Source of the DNA: Bacteroidales bacterium
GTDB taxonomy: Bacteria > Bacteroidota > Bacteroidia > Bacteroidales > UBA12170
Reading direction: 5' to 3'
Assembly (NCBI GenBank): GCA_021157585.1
Contig: JAGGWH010000081.1
Span: 1 to 50,600 of the forward strand
DNA length: 50,600 nucleotides
This document shows, one piece after another, positions 25,180 to 34,200 of the stretch. Within the stretch, counting starts at the first letter, position 1, and every line of letters begins with the position of its first letter. A program made the position numbers and the translations under genes. A model generated the notes under the pieces. The model was not told the DNA's origin and did not search any database. It worked only from the letters and a program-made list of their open reading frames with translations.

Positions 25180-27246
25180 TTATTTACATTTTCCTTTTAG
25201 ATATTTATAAATCTCTTCTTGTGAACGATAGTTTTTTTCACCATTTTCAACCAGTCGGTATTGATTAATTTTATCCGGATGTAAAGAACGTGCCTTTACA
25301 TTGTCTTTTTGCTGAATTTCCAACATATCAATCAGTTCAGCTTTTAAGTCAGGAGATTTTATAGGACAAACCACTTCTATTCTATGGTCAAGATTACGCG
25401 ACATTAAATCGGCAGAAGCCAAAAATACTTCAGGATTTCCATCATTAGCAAAAACAAATATACGGGAATGTTCTAAAAAACGATCGACTATAGCAAAGGC
25501 TTCAATATTTTCCGATAAACCCGGAACGCCTGCTTTTAGAACACATATGCCACGAATATTCAAAGTAATTTTAACTCCCGCTTTGCCTGCTTGATATAGT
25601 TTATTTATAATTTTAGTATCGACAAGGTTATTTAATTTCAGACTTATTTTAGCTTCTTTTCCCGCTTTAGCATTATTAATTTCACGGTTAATCATTTTAG
25701 TAAAAAACGAACGTAATTTGAATGGAGCCACTAACAATTCGGAAAATGAAGGAGGAAGGTATTTTGCTTCAAAAAGATGAAAAACATTATTTACATCCTT
25801 ACATAAGCCTTGGTCACAAGTAAGCAAACTGTCATCTCCATACACTTTTGCCGTAGATTCATTATAATTTCCGGTACTGATATTTGCATAATATACATTC
25901 TGTCCTTTTTCTTTTCGTCTGATTAGCAAAAGCTTAGAATGTACCTTAAAACCCGGAATATTTTGAATAACACGCACTCCTTCTTCTTGCAATTTCTGAG
26001 TCCACATAATATTGGCTTTTTCATCAAAACGGGCTTGAAGTTCTAAAAATACCGTTATTCTTTTTCCGTTTCTTGCAGCATTAATCAGAGCATTCATTAT
26101 TTTAGATTTCTTTGCAACACGATAAAAGGTCATTTTAATATCACGAACTTTTGGGTCTATAGCTGCTTGACGAACTAAATTTATTATATGTTGAAAGCTA
26201 TGATAAGGATAATGTAAAAGGATATCTTTCTCTTTTATCAGTTTAAACATATTTGTATTCGGCAAAATTGCCGGATGACAAAAGGAATCCATTTTATTAA
26301 AAATTAAAGACTTTTCTCCTCCTGAAGCAGTAAGAATGGGAAAATCCATAAAATCTTTAAAATTATGATAACGCCCACCTGCTCTCAGCGTATCGCTTTG
26401 AGTAATTCCGAATTTATTTAGTATTTTTTTTAAAAATTTATGATCAACAGTTTTATCATAAACAAAACGTACGGTATCTCCCTTTGTTCTTTGTTTAATA
26501 CTTTCGTTCATCGTCTCTAAAAAGCTCTTAGACAGGTCGCTATCTATATCTAATTCCGCATCACGCGTAAATTTCATTATATGAGCTTCAAAAATATCGA
26601 AGCCAAAAATTCCAAATATACTTTTTAAGTTTCCTCTTATTATATCGTCAAGAAAAATAATATATTTCTTTTCTCCTATTTGTGGTAATTCAATAAAACG
26701 CTTTATTTCTTCGGTAGGTAATTCTATCAATGCAAATTTATCTTTCCGCAGCTTTTTGGTATCCATCATCTTTACTGCCAAATAAATATGCTTATCCTTA
26801 AAATAAGTCAAATTAGAAATAGTATCAAGCATTAATGGTGACAAAAAAGAGCGTATATTTTCTTGAAAATACTGCTCTACAAATTGTTGCTGCTCAGTAT
26901 TAAGCTCTTTTTCGTTTACGATAAAAATATTATTTCTTGCCAATTCTTCTAAAATATCGTGATAGGCTTTTGTAAAATACACTTCCTGGTCGGCAACAAT
27001 TTTATGAATTTCTTGAAGAGAACGTACAGCATTGCGTTTTTGAGCAGGAGCAATTCTTTTATATGCCTTCATTCTGTTGAGAGTAGCTACACGAACACGA
27101 TAAAACTCATCTCTATTATTTGAAAAAATACCAAGATATTTTAGTCGCTCTAAAACCGGATTAGAGGTATCCATAGCTTCCTGAAGTACCCTTTCATTAA
27201 AGCTTAACCAGCTTACTTCTCTATTTATGTAGTTTTTAGTACTCAT
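25180..27246 (-). CDS. ppk1: Polyphosphate kinase 1
   Basis: The 688-residue length and domain order match PPK1: an N-terminal helical domain (REVSWLSFNERVLQEA), a head domain, then two phospholipase D-like C-terminal domains. His436 in GFKVHSKLLLI is the equivalent of the autophosphorylated histidine, and His593 in FLEHSRIFVF is the second catalytic histidine. NISTGNYNESTAKVYGD and SADLMSRNLDHRIEV are also signature blocks. The enzyme makes inorganic polyphosphate reversibly from ATP at the membrane. It converges with the GAF/PPDK-like gene. No exopolyphosphatase gene lies beside it. Confidence 0.96.
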   Translation of the reverse strand: MSTKNYINREVSWLSFNERVLQEAMDTSNPVLERLKYLGIFSNNRDEFYRVRVATLNRMKAYKRIAPAQKRNAVRSLQEIHKIVADQEVYFTKAYHDILEELARNNIFIVNEKELNTEQQQFVEQYFQENIRSFLSPLMLDTISNLTYFKDKHIYLAVKMMDTKKLRKDKFALIELPTEEIKRFIELPQIGEKKYIIFLDDIIRGNLKSIFGIFGFDIFEAHIMKFTRDAELDIDSDLSKSFLETMNESIKQRTKGDTVRFVYDKTVDHKFLKKILNKFGITQSDTLRAGGRYHNFKDFMDFPILTASGGEKSLIFNKMDSFCHPAILPNTNMFKLIKEKDILLHYPYHSFQHIINLVRQAAIDPKVRDIKMTFYRVAKKSKIMNALINAARNGKRITVFLELQARFDEKANIMWTQKLQEEGVRVIQNIPGFKVHSKLLLIRRKEKGQNVYYANISTGNYNESTAKVYGDDSLLTCDQGLCKDVNNVFHLFEAKYLPPSFSELLVAPFKLRSFFTKMINREINNAKAGKEAKISLKLNNLVDTKIINKLYQAGKAGVKITLNIRGICVLKAGVPGLSENIEAFAIVDRFLEHSRIFVFANDGNPEVFLASADLMSRNLDHRIEVVCPIKSPDLKAELIDMLEIQQKDNVKARSLHPDKINQYRLVENGEKNYRSQEEIYKYLKGKCK

Positions 27247-27354
27247 AGCATTGACTGAACTTATCTTTTTTACATAACGTCTGAAAAATAAGAAGCCTGC
27301 CTTCTTGCTTTTTCATCCTTTCTCTTCTTATTCTCCCCCCTTTTCTCTCTCTTA

Positions 27355-28083
27355 TCACTCTGTCTTTGCTTCAGACCGAGCTGCACCATTCTGAGTATAT
27401 TGAAGAGCCGAAGCACCTTCTATCAATCGCCCATTCTCGCAAACATAAGTAGTAGCCGGAAACATTTCGAAAAGAGAATAATCGTGGGTAGCCATTAATA
27501 CGGCACAATCGTTTTTGCTAATATCAAAAAGAAGTTTCATAATTCCTTCTGAAGATTGGGGATCAAGATTTCCTGTTGGCTCATCGGCTAAAATAAGTAC
27601 GGGATCGTTTATAAGAGCTCTTGCTATTCCAAGGCGCTGTTGCTCACCGCCGGATACTTGATGCGGCATTTTATAACCTTTATTTTGAAGTCCGACTTTT
27701 CCCAAAACTTCCGCAGCTTTTTCTTTCATTGCTTTTTTGTCTTTCCAGCCGGTAGCTCTCATTACAAAAAGCAAGTTTTCTTCAATATTACGATCTTGTA
27801 ATAACTGAAATTCTTGAAAAACAATACCCAATTTTCTCCGTAAATAGGGAATTTCTTTTCTTTTTAACTTTTCTAGATTATAACCAACCACCTGTGCTTC
27901 GCCCGAAACAAAAGGTAAATCGGCATAAAGAGTTTTTAATAAACTACTTTTACCACTTCCTGTTTTTCCAATAATATAAAAAAAATCACCTTTATTTACT
28001 TTTAAAGTTACTTGTTTAAGTACCAAATGATCCTGCTGAAAGACATCAAAATTTTTAATGTCTACTACGGTATTTTCGTTCAT
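27355..28083 (-). CDS. ftsE: FtsE-like ABC transporter ATP-binding protein
   Basis: The 242-residue ATPase has Walker [11 protein letters not shown]-loop [15 protein letters not shown], signature [15 protein letters not shown], Walker [13 protein letters not shown] and the switch histidine in MATHDYSLF. The FQEFQLL and ENLLF regions and the short single-domain form are typical of FtsE, which works with FtsX at the division site to activate cell-wall hydrolases. No FtsX-like permease gene is adjacent, so the symbol is a family assignment; a LolD/MacB-type ATPase is the main alternative. Confidence 0.8.
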   Translation of the reverse strand: MNENTVVDIKNFDVFQQDHLVLKQVTLKVNKGDFFYIIGKTGSGKSSLLKTLYADLPFVSGEAQVVGYNLEKLKRKEIPYLRRKLGIVFQEFQLLQDRNIEENLLFVMRATGWKDKKAMKEKAAEVLGKVGLQNKGYKMPHQVSGGEQQRLGIARALINDPVLILADEPTGNLDPQSSEGIMKLLFDISKNDCAVLMATHDYSLFEMFPATTYVCENGRLIEGASALQYTQNGAARSEAKTE

Positions 28084-28251
28084 TATTCTGTTGTTTTAAG
28101 CAGCTAAGTTAGCTGTTTTTTCAAAATCTCTATTACATATTTATTTCTATACTCTCTAATAAGATAAGTCAGGCGTAAGGACTGTCTTATAGAAAGTAAA
28201 ATAGATGATGAGATTTTGAAAAATAAAACTAAAAAAATAATAGTGTTTTTC

Positions 28252-28578
28252 TTAATTATTTTTTCTGTTTAAAAACCCACTTCCAATAAGTGCTAATCCA
28301 CCAAAAATAAATAACATAGACAGAAAGGCAACATCTTGGCTAAGCCATCCTAAAGCAGCAATACCGTTTGCAACAAGTATTCCCACTCCAATTGCCGACA
28401 TAAAAATACCTGTTCTTAAGGCTGTATTTTGGTGATTTTCATTTTTAAAAGTGTTGGGATCGAGACCTTTATTAATAAGTGATAGGCGAATCTTTTTTTG
28501 ATTCCCTAAATAAACTAAAATGATGATGAAAAGGAAAAATCCTAAAGGGACTAATACTCCGACAGAAAATAAATCCAT
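28252..28578 (-). CDS. Small three-helix membrane protein, function unknown
   Basis: This 108-residue protein has three hydrophobic segments: about residues 5-25 (VGVLVPLGFFLFIIILVYLG), 55-73 (GIFMSAIGVGILVANGIAAL) and 81-101 (VAFLSMLFIFGGLALIGSGF). A short polar loop (KKIRLSLINKGLDPNTFKN) follows the first. Its layout resembles small membrane proteins of the DUF6249 kind that often accompany sigma factors in this phylum, but I cannot confirm the family. It lies about 170 bases upstream of the ftsE-like gene on the same strand. Confidence 0.6.
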   Translation of the reverse strand: MDLFSVGVLVPLGFFLFIIILVYLGNQKKIRLSLINKGLDPNTFKNENHQNTALRTGIFMSAIGVGILVANGIAALGWLSQDVAFLSMLFIFGGLALIGSGFLNRKNN

Positions 28579-28714
28579 AGTGTTGTGTTTAAGGTTTGTA
28601 ATATTTATTGGCTACGGATTTAAGACGCAGAAAAAACACTCCGGTTACATTAAATAATTCTCTTTACGGAAGAACATTTTTTAAATATTTAAGACAAAAT
28701 ATATACATTAAATC

Positions 28715-28879
28715 TTATAAAGCACCCTCCATTAATTTATATAAATCCCTCTTTTTAATGAGCTTTTTAACGTATTCATCACAGTCCGCATCGAGCGATA
28801 ATTCCCGGTCTTCTTCAAGAGCGCAAGTCCTTTGTGCGATAAGCTGAAAAATAAATGTACTTTTGCCGCAAATTTTATA
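28715..28879 (-). pseudogene. Possible gene remnant: 54 open codons, no start codon
   Basis: The minus-strand frame reads ICGKSTFIFQLIAQRTCALE and goes on to an acidic then basic tail ending KKRDLYKLMEGAL and a TAA. The composition is protein-like (charged, heptad-like spacing) and unlike random AT-rich DNA. An in-frame TAG sits directly upstream of the first codon and there is no suitable ATG, GTG or TTG before the hydrophobic part, so a functional gene is doubtful. It may be the 3' end of a gene cut off by rearrangement next to the U32 promoter. I do not recognise the family. Confidence 0.25.
28831..28865 (+). promoter_or_regulatory. Promoter of the U32 family gene
   Basis: TTTG at 28831-28834 and TACTTTTG at 28858-28865 match the Bacteroidota -33 and -7 boxes, with 23 bases between them, slightly more than the usual 19-21. 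The predicted start of transcription is about 10 bases before the ATG at 28883, which supports that start over the in-frame ATG at 28832, which lies inside the promoter. Confidence 0.6.
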
Positions 28880-28882
28880 CTA

Positions 28883-30142
28883 ATGCAACTAAAAACTGCA
28901 CAAGATGTTGAAATAATGGCTCCTGTTGGTTCTTACGAATCATTAATGGCAGCTATACAAGGCGGTGCAAACTCCGTATATTTTGGAATAGGGAAACTAA
29001 ATATGCGTTCCCGTTCGTCTAAAAACTTTACTGTTGACGATTTAAAAAAAATCGCCGCTATTTGTAAAGAGAATAATATCCGTACTTATATAACCCTAAA
29101 TACGGTTATTTACGATAAGGAATTAGACGAAATGAAAGCTATAATTGATGCGGCTAAAGCTAATGGCATTACTGCTATTATTGCTTCCGATCAATCGGTT
29201 ATTCATTATGCTTTTTCGCAGAAAATGGAAATTCATATGTCAACCCAAGCAAACATAACCAATATTGAAGCCGTAAAGTTCTACTCTATGTTTGCCGATG
29301 TTATGGTAACAGCTCGGGAGTTAAACCTACATCAAGTAAAAGCCATTACCGATACCATTGAAAAAGAACAAATAAAAGGACCTTCGGGTAATTTGGTACA
29401 GATTGAAATTTTTTCTCACGGTGCTTTATGTATGGCTGTTTCGGGAAAATGCTATTTAAGTTTAGATTTGATGAACTCTTCTGCTAACAGAGGAGCGTGC
29501 TTACAACCTTGCCGACGGGGTTATGATGTAAAAGATCGCGATAGTGGTTTAGAATTACATATTGATAACGAATATATCATGTCTCCCAAAGATTTAAAAA
29601 CAGTAGATTTTCTCGATAAAATTCTTTTTGCCGGTGTACGTGTATTAAAAATTGAAGGTCGTGGTAGATCGCCCGAATACGTTAAAAAAGTGACTCGTGT
29701 GTATCGCGAAGCGGCTAATGCCTATTTTAGTGGAGATTTTACAAGAGAAAATATAGAGCGTTGGAATGCTGAATTGGATTCTGTTTATAATCGTGGTTTT
29801 TGGGATGGCTACTATTTAGGAAGAAAAATAGGAGAATGGGCAGAGCGTTATGGCTCTCAAGCAACACGTAAAAAAGTATTTCTTGGAAAAATAACCAATT
29901 ATTTTACTAAGCTTCAAGTAGCAGAATTACAGATAGATACCAACGAGCTAAATGTTGGCGACGAAATAAATATTGTAGGTCCAACCACTGGTGTTTACGA
30001 AGATATTATAAAAGAAATACGGTTGGAGTTAGAGCCAGTTGAAAAAGCTAAAAAAGGTGATGCCGTTTCTTTTAAAACAAAAGACCTTGTTAGACGTGGC
30101 GATATGGTTTACAAACTTATTGATGTGATTGATCCGTTTTAA
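28883..30142 (+). CDS. Peptidase U32 family protein, TrhP/YegQ-like
   Basis: The start at MQLKTAQDVEIMAPVGSYES (419 residues) is chosen because the frame's earlier ATG at 28832 lies in the promoter. The protein has the U32 N-terminal TIM-barrel-like region (GGANSVYFGIGKLNMRSRS, TYITLNTVIYD, EIHMSTQANITN). The family cysteine cluster follows (SHGALCMAVSGKC, then NRGACLQPCRRGYDV) and matches the iron-sulfur ligands of tRNA-hydroxylating U32 proteins, then a small C-terminal beta domain. TrhP (YegQ) takes part in prephenate-dependent 5-hydroxylation of tRNA uridine 34. The 'peptidase' name is historical; the tRNA role here is inferred from length and cysteine pattern. Confidence 0.85.
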   Translation: MQLKTAQDVEIMAPVGSYESLMAAIQGGANSVYFGIGKLNMRSRSSKNFTVDDLKKIAAICKENNIRTYITLNTVIYDKELDEMKAIIDAAKANGITAIIASDQSVIHYAFSQKMEIHMSTQANITNIEAVKFYSMFADVMVTARELNLHQVKAITDTIEKEQIKGPSGNLVQIEIFSHGALCMAVSGKCYLSLDLMNSSANRGACLQPCRRGYDVKDRDSGLELHIDNEYIMSPKDLKTVDFLDKILFAGVRVLKIEGRGRSPEYVKKVTRVYREAANAYFSGDFTRENIERWNAELDSVYNRGFWDGYYLGRKIGEWAERYGSQATRKKVFLGKITNYFTKLQVAELQIDTNELNVGDEINIVGPTTGVYEDIIKEIRLELEPVEKAKKGDAVSFKTKDLVRRGDMVYKLIDVIDPF

Positions 30143-30301
30143 TTTGATAATTTGGTGAACATCGACAGGTTCAGTTTGCTAAGCTTGAGGCTTTCCACCT
30201 TTCCCGAGTTTATCGATTAAAAAGGTTTACCCTGATTCTTCTTCATATTCTGTTTTAAGTGTCCTAAAATAATACTTACTTTAGCTTGTTAATTTATTAA
30301 G

Positions 30302-32254
30302 ATGAAAAATTATCAAACAGAGTTTCTTTCTCAATATATCAGTAATCTGCGTATCAGTAAAAGCATATCTCGATTAGCATATCAGGCAGGAAATACATTG
30401 TATTTAAATAATCAATGTGTTTTGCAAAGCAGAGAAGGTGAGCATTTTGCTTATATAGTTGAGGATAATTATCAGGATTTTAATACCGATATTTATTTTG
30501 ATGACAATGAGAAAAAAATTGAGTTGCAATGTAATTGTAATGCAGAAGGTTTTTGTTCTCATAAGGTTTCGGCATTAATGCAATTGCACGAAGATTTAAG
30601 TCAGGAAACTAATTCCGAACTAAAAGAAGGGATGAAATATACTCGCGACGGGATGATAAAGCGCGTTATGGCCGAACGTGAAAAAAAAGCAAAGACAGAA
30701 AAATTTCAACTCGATTTTGCTGATAATATTTATGGCGAACATTTAATTACAAACCAAAGAAATAAAACCTATAAGCTTACTTTTTATGATTTCGACGAAA
30801 AGATAGGTTATTGTTCTTGTCCCGACTATCACACCAATAAATTAGGAAGCTGTAAGCATTTGATTTATGCTTTTGACGAATTTCAAAAACAGTACACTAA
30901 TAAAACATTACCCATACAGGATTTTCCTTTTTTTGAAGTTTTTCTGCATCCCTTAAAAGATTATAGAATATCTTGGTTTTATCCCGGAAAAATACCTTTA
31001 GAAATTCAAGAACTCGTTAATAAATATTTCAATGAAGAAAAACAAATATTAGACAAGCAGCTCATTCAGTTTCAGGGTTTTATTTCCGAAGCTCAAAAAC
31101 ATAAGTTTATAAATATCCGTCCCGAAGTTATAGCAAAAGTTAATAAAGCAATTGAAAGACAGTCGTTAAACGAACTGAAAGCAAAAACTCCTTTAAATTT
31201 TGCAAAGCTCGAAATAAGTTTAGCACCTTATCAAAAAGAAGGAATAGAATTTTTGGTTTTTAATAAAAACAGTATTTTGGCCGATGAAATTGGTTTAAAA
31301 AAACCTTTACAAGCAGTTATTGCCGCACACTTTAAAAAAGATATTTTTGCTTTTAAATCAACATTAATTATTTGTCCTAATTCGCTTATTCCTCAGTGGC
31401 AACAAGAGATACAAAAAGTAGATAAAGAAAGTTCGAGATTGATAAAAAATAGTGCTGATTTGGCATTTTCTAATAATGTTTATTTTAAAATTTTAGGCTT
31501 AGACGATTTTTTGCAACAACAGCTTGCTTTTGAAGATTTATCATCAGACTTAGTTATTATTGATGAAGCACAAAATATTAACAGCTTTGATTCGGATTTA
31601 GTACCTATTATCCGAATGTTAAAGTATAAGGAATTGATTATTATAACCGACAGTCAGCCTGAAAATAATCTAATGCAGTTTTATACTCTCGTGGGTTTGG
31701 TAGATAATACCTTACTTACTCCTCTTTGGGAATTTTCTTATCAGCATTGCCTTTTCGACTCTCAAGTACTCGATAAAATTGTTGGATATTATAATCAAGA
31801 AAAAATTGTAAAACGTCTTGAAACAATTTTACTTCGACGTAAAAAAGAGGACGTATCAGATCAATTAGTAAAACCCGATTCAGAGATTAGTTCTGATACT
31901 CTTATTAATTCACCTGTATCATTACAAAAACAATCCCCTAATCTAGTACGCAAGCAGTTGAGTGCCGATAAATACCGACAGAAAAGAAAATCTCTTATTG
32001 GTCAAACATCTCTTTTTCCTCTCAGACATGAAAATAAAACAATAAGTTTAAGCGGAGAGGAGCATAAGGTTTTTGAGACTCCAACAATTAAAAATGTAAA
32101 ATCCGATATAGAAATAGAAAAACTCTTGCAAAATGCTCAAGCTTTTTTAGAAGGATTATATACTTTGCAAACGGGTAAAAAATTACCTTGGAAAAAAAAG
32201 AATATAGATTTAAAAATTAATAAAGACGAGGTGGTTTTGCGTATAAAAAGGTAA
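30302..32254 (+). CDS. Double-SWIM, SNF2-like protein with degenerate ATPase motifs and no helicase C domain
   Basis: Two SWIM zinc fingers stand at the N-terminus: C77-x-C79-x5-C85-x-H87 (CNCNAEGFCSH) and C171-x-C173-x10-C184-x-H186. A SNF2-type N-terminal domain follows from about residue 305 (LAPYQKEGIEFLVFNK). Its key motifs are changed: the usual GLGKT Walker A is GLKKP (331-335), DEAH is DEAQ (421-424), and LTGTP is ITDSQ. The region ending ILLRRKKEDVSDQL corresponds to the end of a SNF2_N domain. The second RecA lobe (helicase C) is absent and replaced by about 130 polar residues. It probably cannot hydrolyse ATP, and may bind DNA or protein through the SWIM fingers. It lies directly upstream of a two-component cluster. 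Confidence 0.75.
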   Translation: MKNYQTEFLSQYISNLRISKSISRLAYQAGNTLYLNNQCVLQSREGEHFAYIVEDNYQDFNTDIYFDDNEKKIELQCNCNAEGFCSHKVSALMQLHEDLSQETNSELKEGMKYTRDGMIKRVMAEREKKAKTEKFQLDFADNIYGEHLITNQRNKTYKLTFYDFDEKIGYCSCPDYHTNKLGSCKHLIYAFDEFQKQYTNKTLPIQDFPFFEVFLHPLKDYRISWFYPGKIPLEIQELVNKYFNEEKQILDKQLIQFQGFISEAQKHKFINIRPEVIAKVNKAIERQSLNELKAKTPLNFAKLEISLAPYQKEGIEFLVFNKNSILADEIGLKKPLQAVIAAHFKKDIFAFKSTLIICPNSLIPQWQQEIQKVDKESSRLIKNSADLAFSNNVYFKILGLDDFLQQQLAFEDLSSDLVIIDEAQNINSFDSDLVPIIRMLKYKELIIITDSQPENNLMQFYTLVGLVDNTLLTPLWEFSYQHCLFDSQVLDKIVGYYNQEKIVKRLETILLRRKKEDVSDQLVKPDSEISSDTLINSPVSLQKQSPNLVRKQLSADKYRQKRKSLIGQTSLFPLRHENKTISLSGEEHKVFETPTIKNVKSDIEIEKLLQNAQAFLEGLYTLQTGKKLPWKKKNIDLKINKDEVVLRIKR

Positions 32255-32445
32255 TTATTGCTACAGTTAAATCTCTATCCAACTCAGCATAAATATAGTT
32301 TTGTTCTTTAATAGCAAGCTGTTGAAGAGCAAGAAACTTAACTTTTCTAATTTAACATTTAAAAAACCGTCTATTTTTTTTGTATATTTAGAGATTGAAA
32401 TTGCCAATAATAACAAAAAGGCAAAGAGTATAAAATTATAGTAGT

Positions 32446-34149
32446 ATGGGTATAAGAAAAAAAGCTTCATTACTATTTATTACGATATTTGTTACGGCTT
32501 TTGTTATAGTAGGTATTTCAACAATTTTTATAGTTAAAAAATATATCATTGAAGTTGTTTCTAATAATCTTAAATCAATTTCTGCAATTCAGTTAACTCG
32601 TATTGAAAGTATAAATGCACAAAATACCGAAAGATTAAATCTTATCTCAAGCAGAACGCAACTAAGAATAAACCTTGATAATTATAATAAAAACCATCAA
32701 GAAAAGTATCAACGAAAAATGAATACTATACTTGAAGATGCAAGATTGTCGGTTAACGATTTTGATCAAATAAGTATTCTGAATTTAAGAGGAGAAATTG
32801 TTGCTTCAACGGACAGCACTCTTTTAGGCGAAAAAGCAAACATAAACGATACGGTTTTTATATTGGCACAAATACAAAATATTACCAATGTATATAAGTT
32901 CGACGAAAATAATAACTTTAAAATTCATTTGTATGGTCCGTTAGTTTATAAAAATAAAATCATAGGACTTACACATATTATTGCTTCTTCTGGAAAAATT
33001 AAAAAGTTTGTATCCGACTACTCCGGTTTGGGTTTTAGTGGATATACTTCAATATTGTTTATAGATAAATATAATGGCAATAAGCCAATACTCTCTCCCC
33101 GAAGAGAAGATTCGTTGTTTCAATTTAAAATTGTTAATAGAGAAGAATTAGGTCAAATATCGAAATATACACTTGATAAAAAAACAGGAATATTTCAGAG
33201 CATTACAGATTATAAAAAGGCATTGGTATTTACAAGTATTGAATTTAGTGAAGATTTGAATATTGGTTTATCGGTTAGGATGAGTGAAGAAGAAGTTTTT
33301 GGTCAATTAAAAAAACTCATATATGTATTTATTACAGCAATAGCAATAATGATTGTTATTTTAATTTTAGTAATTAATTATAGCACAAAACTGATTAGTG
33401 AGCCAATTATAAGATTAACCGAAAAGGCCGATTTGATTACTAAAGGCAATTTGAATCAACAAATAGAAGTAATTTCAAAGGATGAAATAGGCGTATTGGC
33501 AAAATCTTTAAACACTATGCTTATACACCTTCGTCAAAGTATTTACGAAAGAGATATTAATATCCGTGAACGCGAAAAAATAGAAAAACGTTTAATAGAA
33601 GATTATAAACGTTATGAAACCCTATTTAACTTTGGTGCAGATGCTATTTTTGTGCATCCTTATGCAGAGTCGGGGTTTAAAAATTTTATTGAAGTAAACG
33701 ACATTGCTTGTAAAATGTTTGCTTATAGTAAAGAAGAATTTTTAAAACTAAGCCTGGTCGATATCTCTAGTCAATTTGATATTAAAAAGAGAGGTGATAA
33801 AATGGAGCATACCAATCTTAACGGATCACAAGATAAAATTTTTGAAACAACGATGGTGAAAAAATCAGGAGAGGAATTCCCTGCAGAAATTAGCTCTACT
33901 CTCTTTGATTATCAAGGACAAAAAGTCATAATGTCGGAGGTACGAGATATTACAAAACGCAAAAAAATTGAAAAAGAATTAGAAAAATACCGTGTACAAT
34001 TAGAAAAATTAGTAAAAGATAGGACTAAAGAACTGGAAGATAAAACCTATAAATTAGAACGTATTAATAAACTGTTTGTAGGAAGAGAGCTGAAAATGAA
34101 AGAGTTAAAAGAAGAAATTGAAGCCTTGAAAAAGAGAATAGGCGAATAA
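32446..34149 (+). CDS. Membrane sensor: extracellular domain, HAMP, PAS and coiled coil, no kinase domain
   Basis: The 567-residue protein has a first membrane helix (residues about 10-32), an extracytoplasmic Cache-like domain of about 250 residues (SILNLRGEIVASTDSTLLGEKANIND is typical; shown here in part as ILNLRGEIVASTDST), and a second membrane helix (about 288-312). A HAMP linker follows (LISEPIIRLTEKADLITKGN), then a PAS domain (about 385-500, YETLFNFGADAIFVHP) and a terminal coiled coil containing RINKLFVGRELKMKELK. That last sequence normally precedes kinase domains in this phylum, yet the protein ends there. It must signal through a partner, plausibly the histidine kinase encoded 51 bases downstream. 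The ligand is unknown. Confidence 0.82.
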   Translation: MGIRKKASLLFITIFVTAFVIVGISTIFIVKKYIIEVVSNNLKSISAIQLTRIESINAQNTERLNLISSRTQLRINLDNYNKNHQEKYQRKMNTILEDARLSVNDFDQISILNLRGEIVASTDSTLLGEKANINDTVFILAQIQNITNVYKFDENNNFKIHLYGPLVYKNKIIGLTHIIASSGKIKKFVSDYSGLGFSGYTSILFIDKYNGNKPILSPRREDSLFQFKIVNREELGQISKYTLDKKTGIFQSITDYKKALVFTSIEFSEDLNIGLSVRMSEEEVFGQLKKLIYVFITAIAIMIVILILVINYSTKLISEPIIRLTEKADLITKGNLNQQIEVISKDEIGVLAKSLNTMLIHLRQSIYERDINIREREKIEKRLIEDYKRYETLFNFGADAIFVHPYAESGFKNFIEVNDIACKMFAYSKEEFLKLSLVDISSQFDIKKRGDKMEHTNLNGSQDKIFETTMVKKSGEEFPAEISSTLFDYQGQKVIMSEVRDITKRKKIEKELEKYRVQLEKLVKDRTKELEDKTYKLERINKLFVGRELKMKELKEEIEALKKRIGE

Positions 34150-34200
34150 GAAACCTTGGACTTTATAAAGTGTTACTACTCAACAAAATACAGAAGATAA

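Larger units (their letters stand above)
28579..28882. other. Intergenic region, 304 bases, with a start-less reading frame
   Basis: This divergent gap between the small membrane protein and the U32 gene holds the U32 promoter (28831-28865) and, on the minus strand, a coding-like frame without a start codon (28715-28879). The rest is AT-rich with no recognised feature. Confidence 0.45.

Noticed and set aside
28608-28847. A 79-codon plus-strand reading frame
   Set aside because: Its composition is unordered, it runs over the U32 promoter, and the opposite strand of its second half reads more like protein.
30150-30240. CATCGACAGGTTCAG and AAGCTTGAGGC after the U32 gene as a terminator
   Set aside because: No stable stem could be drawn by hand; it resembles a degraded interspersed intergenic repeat but is too diverged to call.
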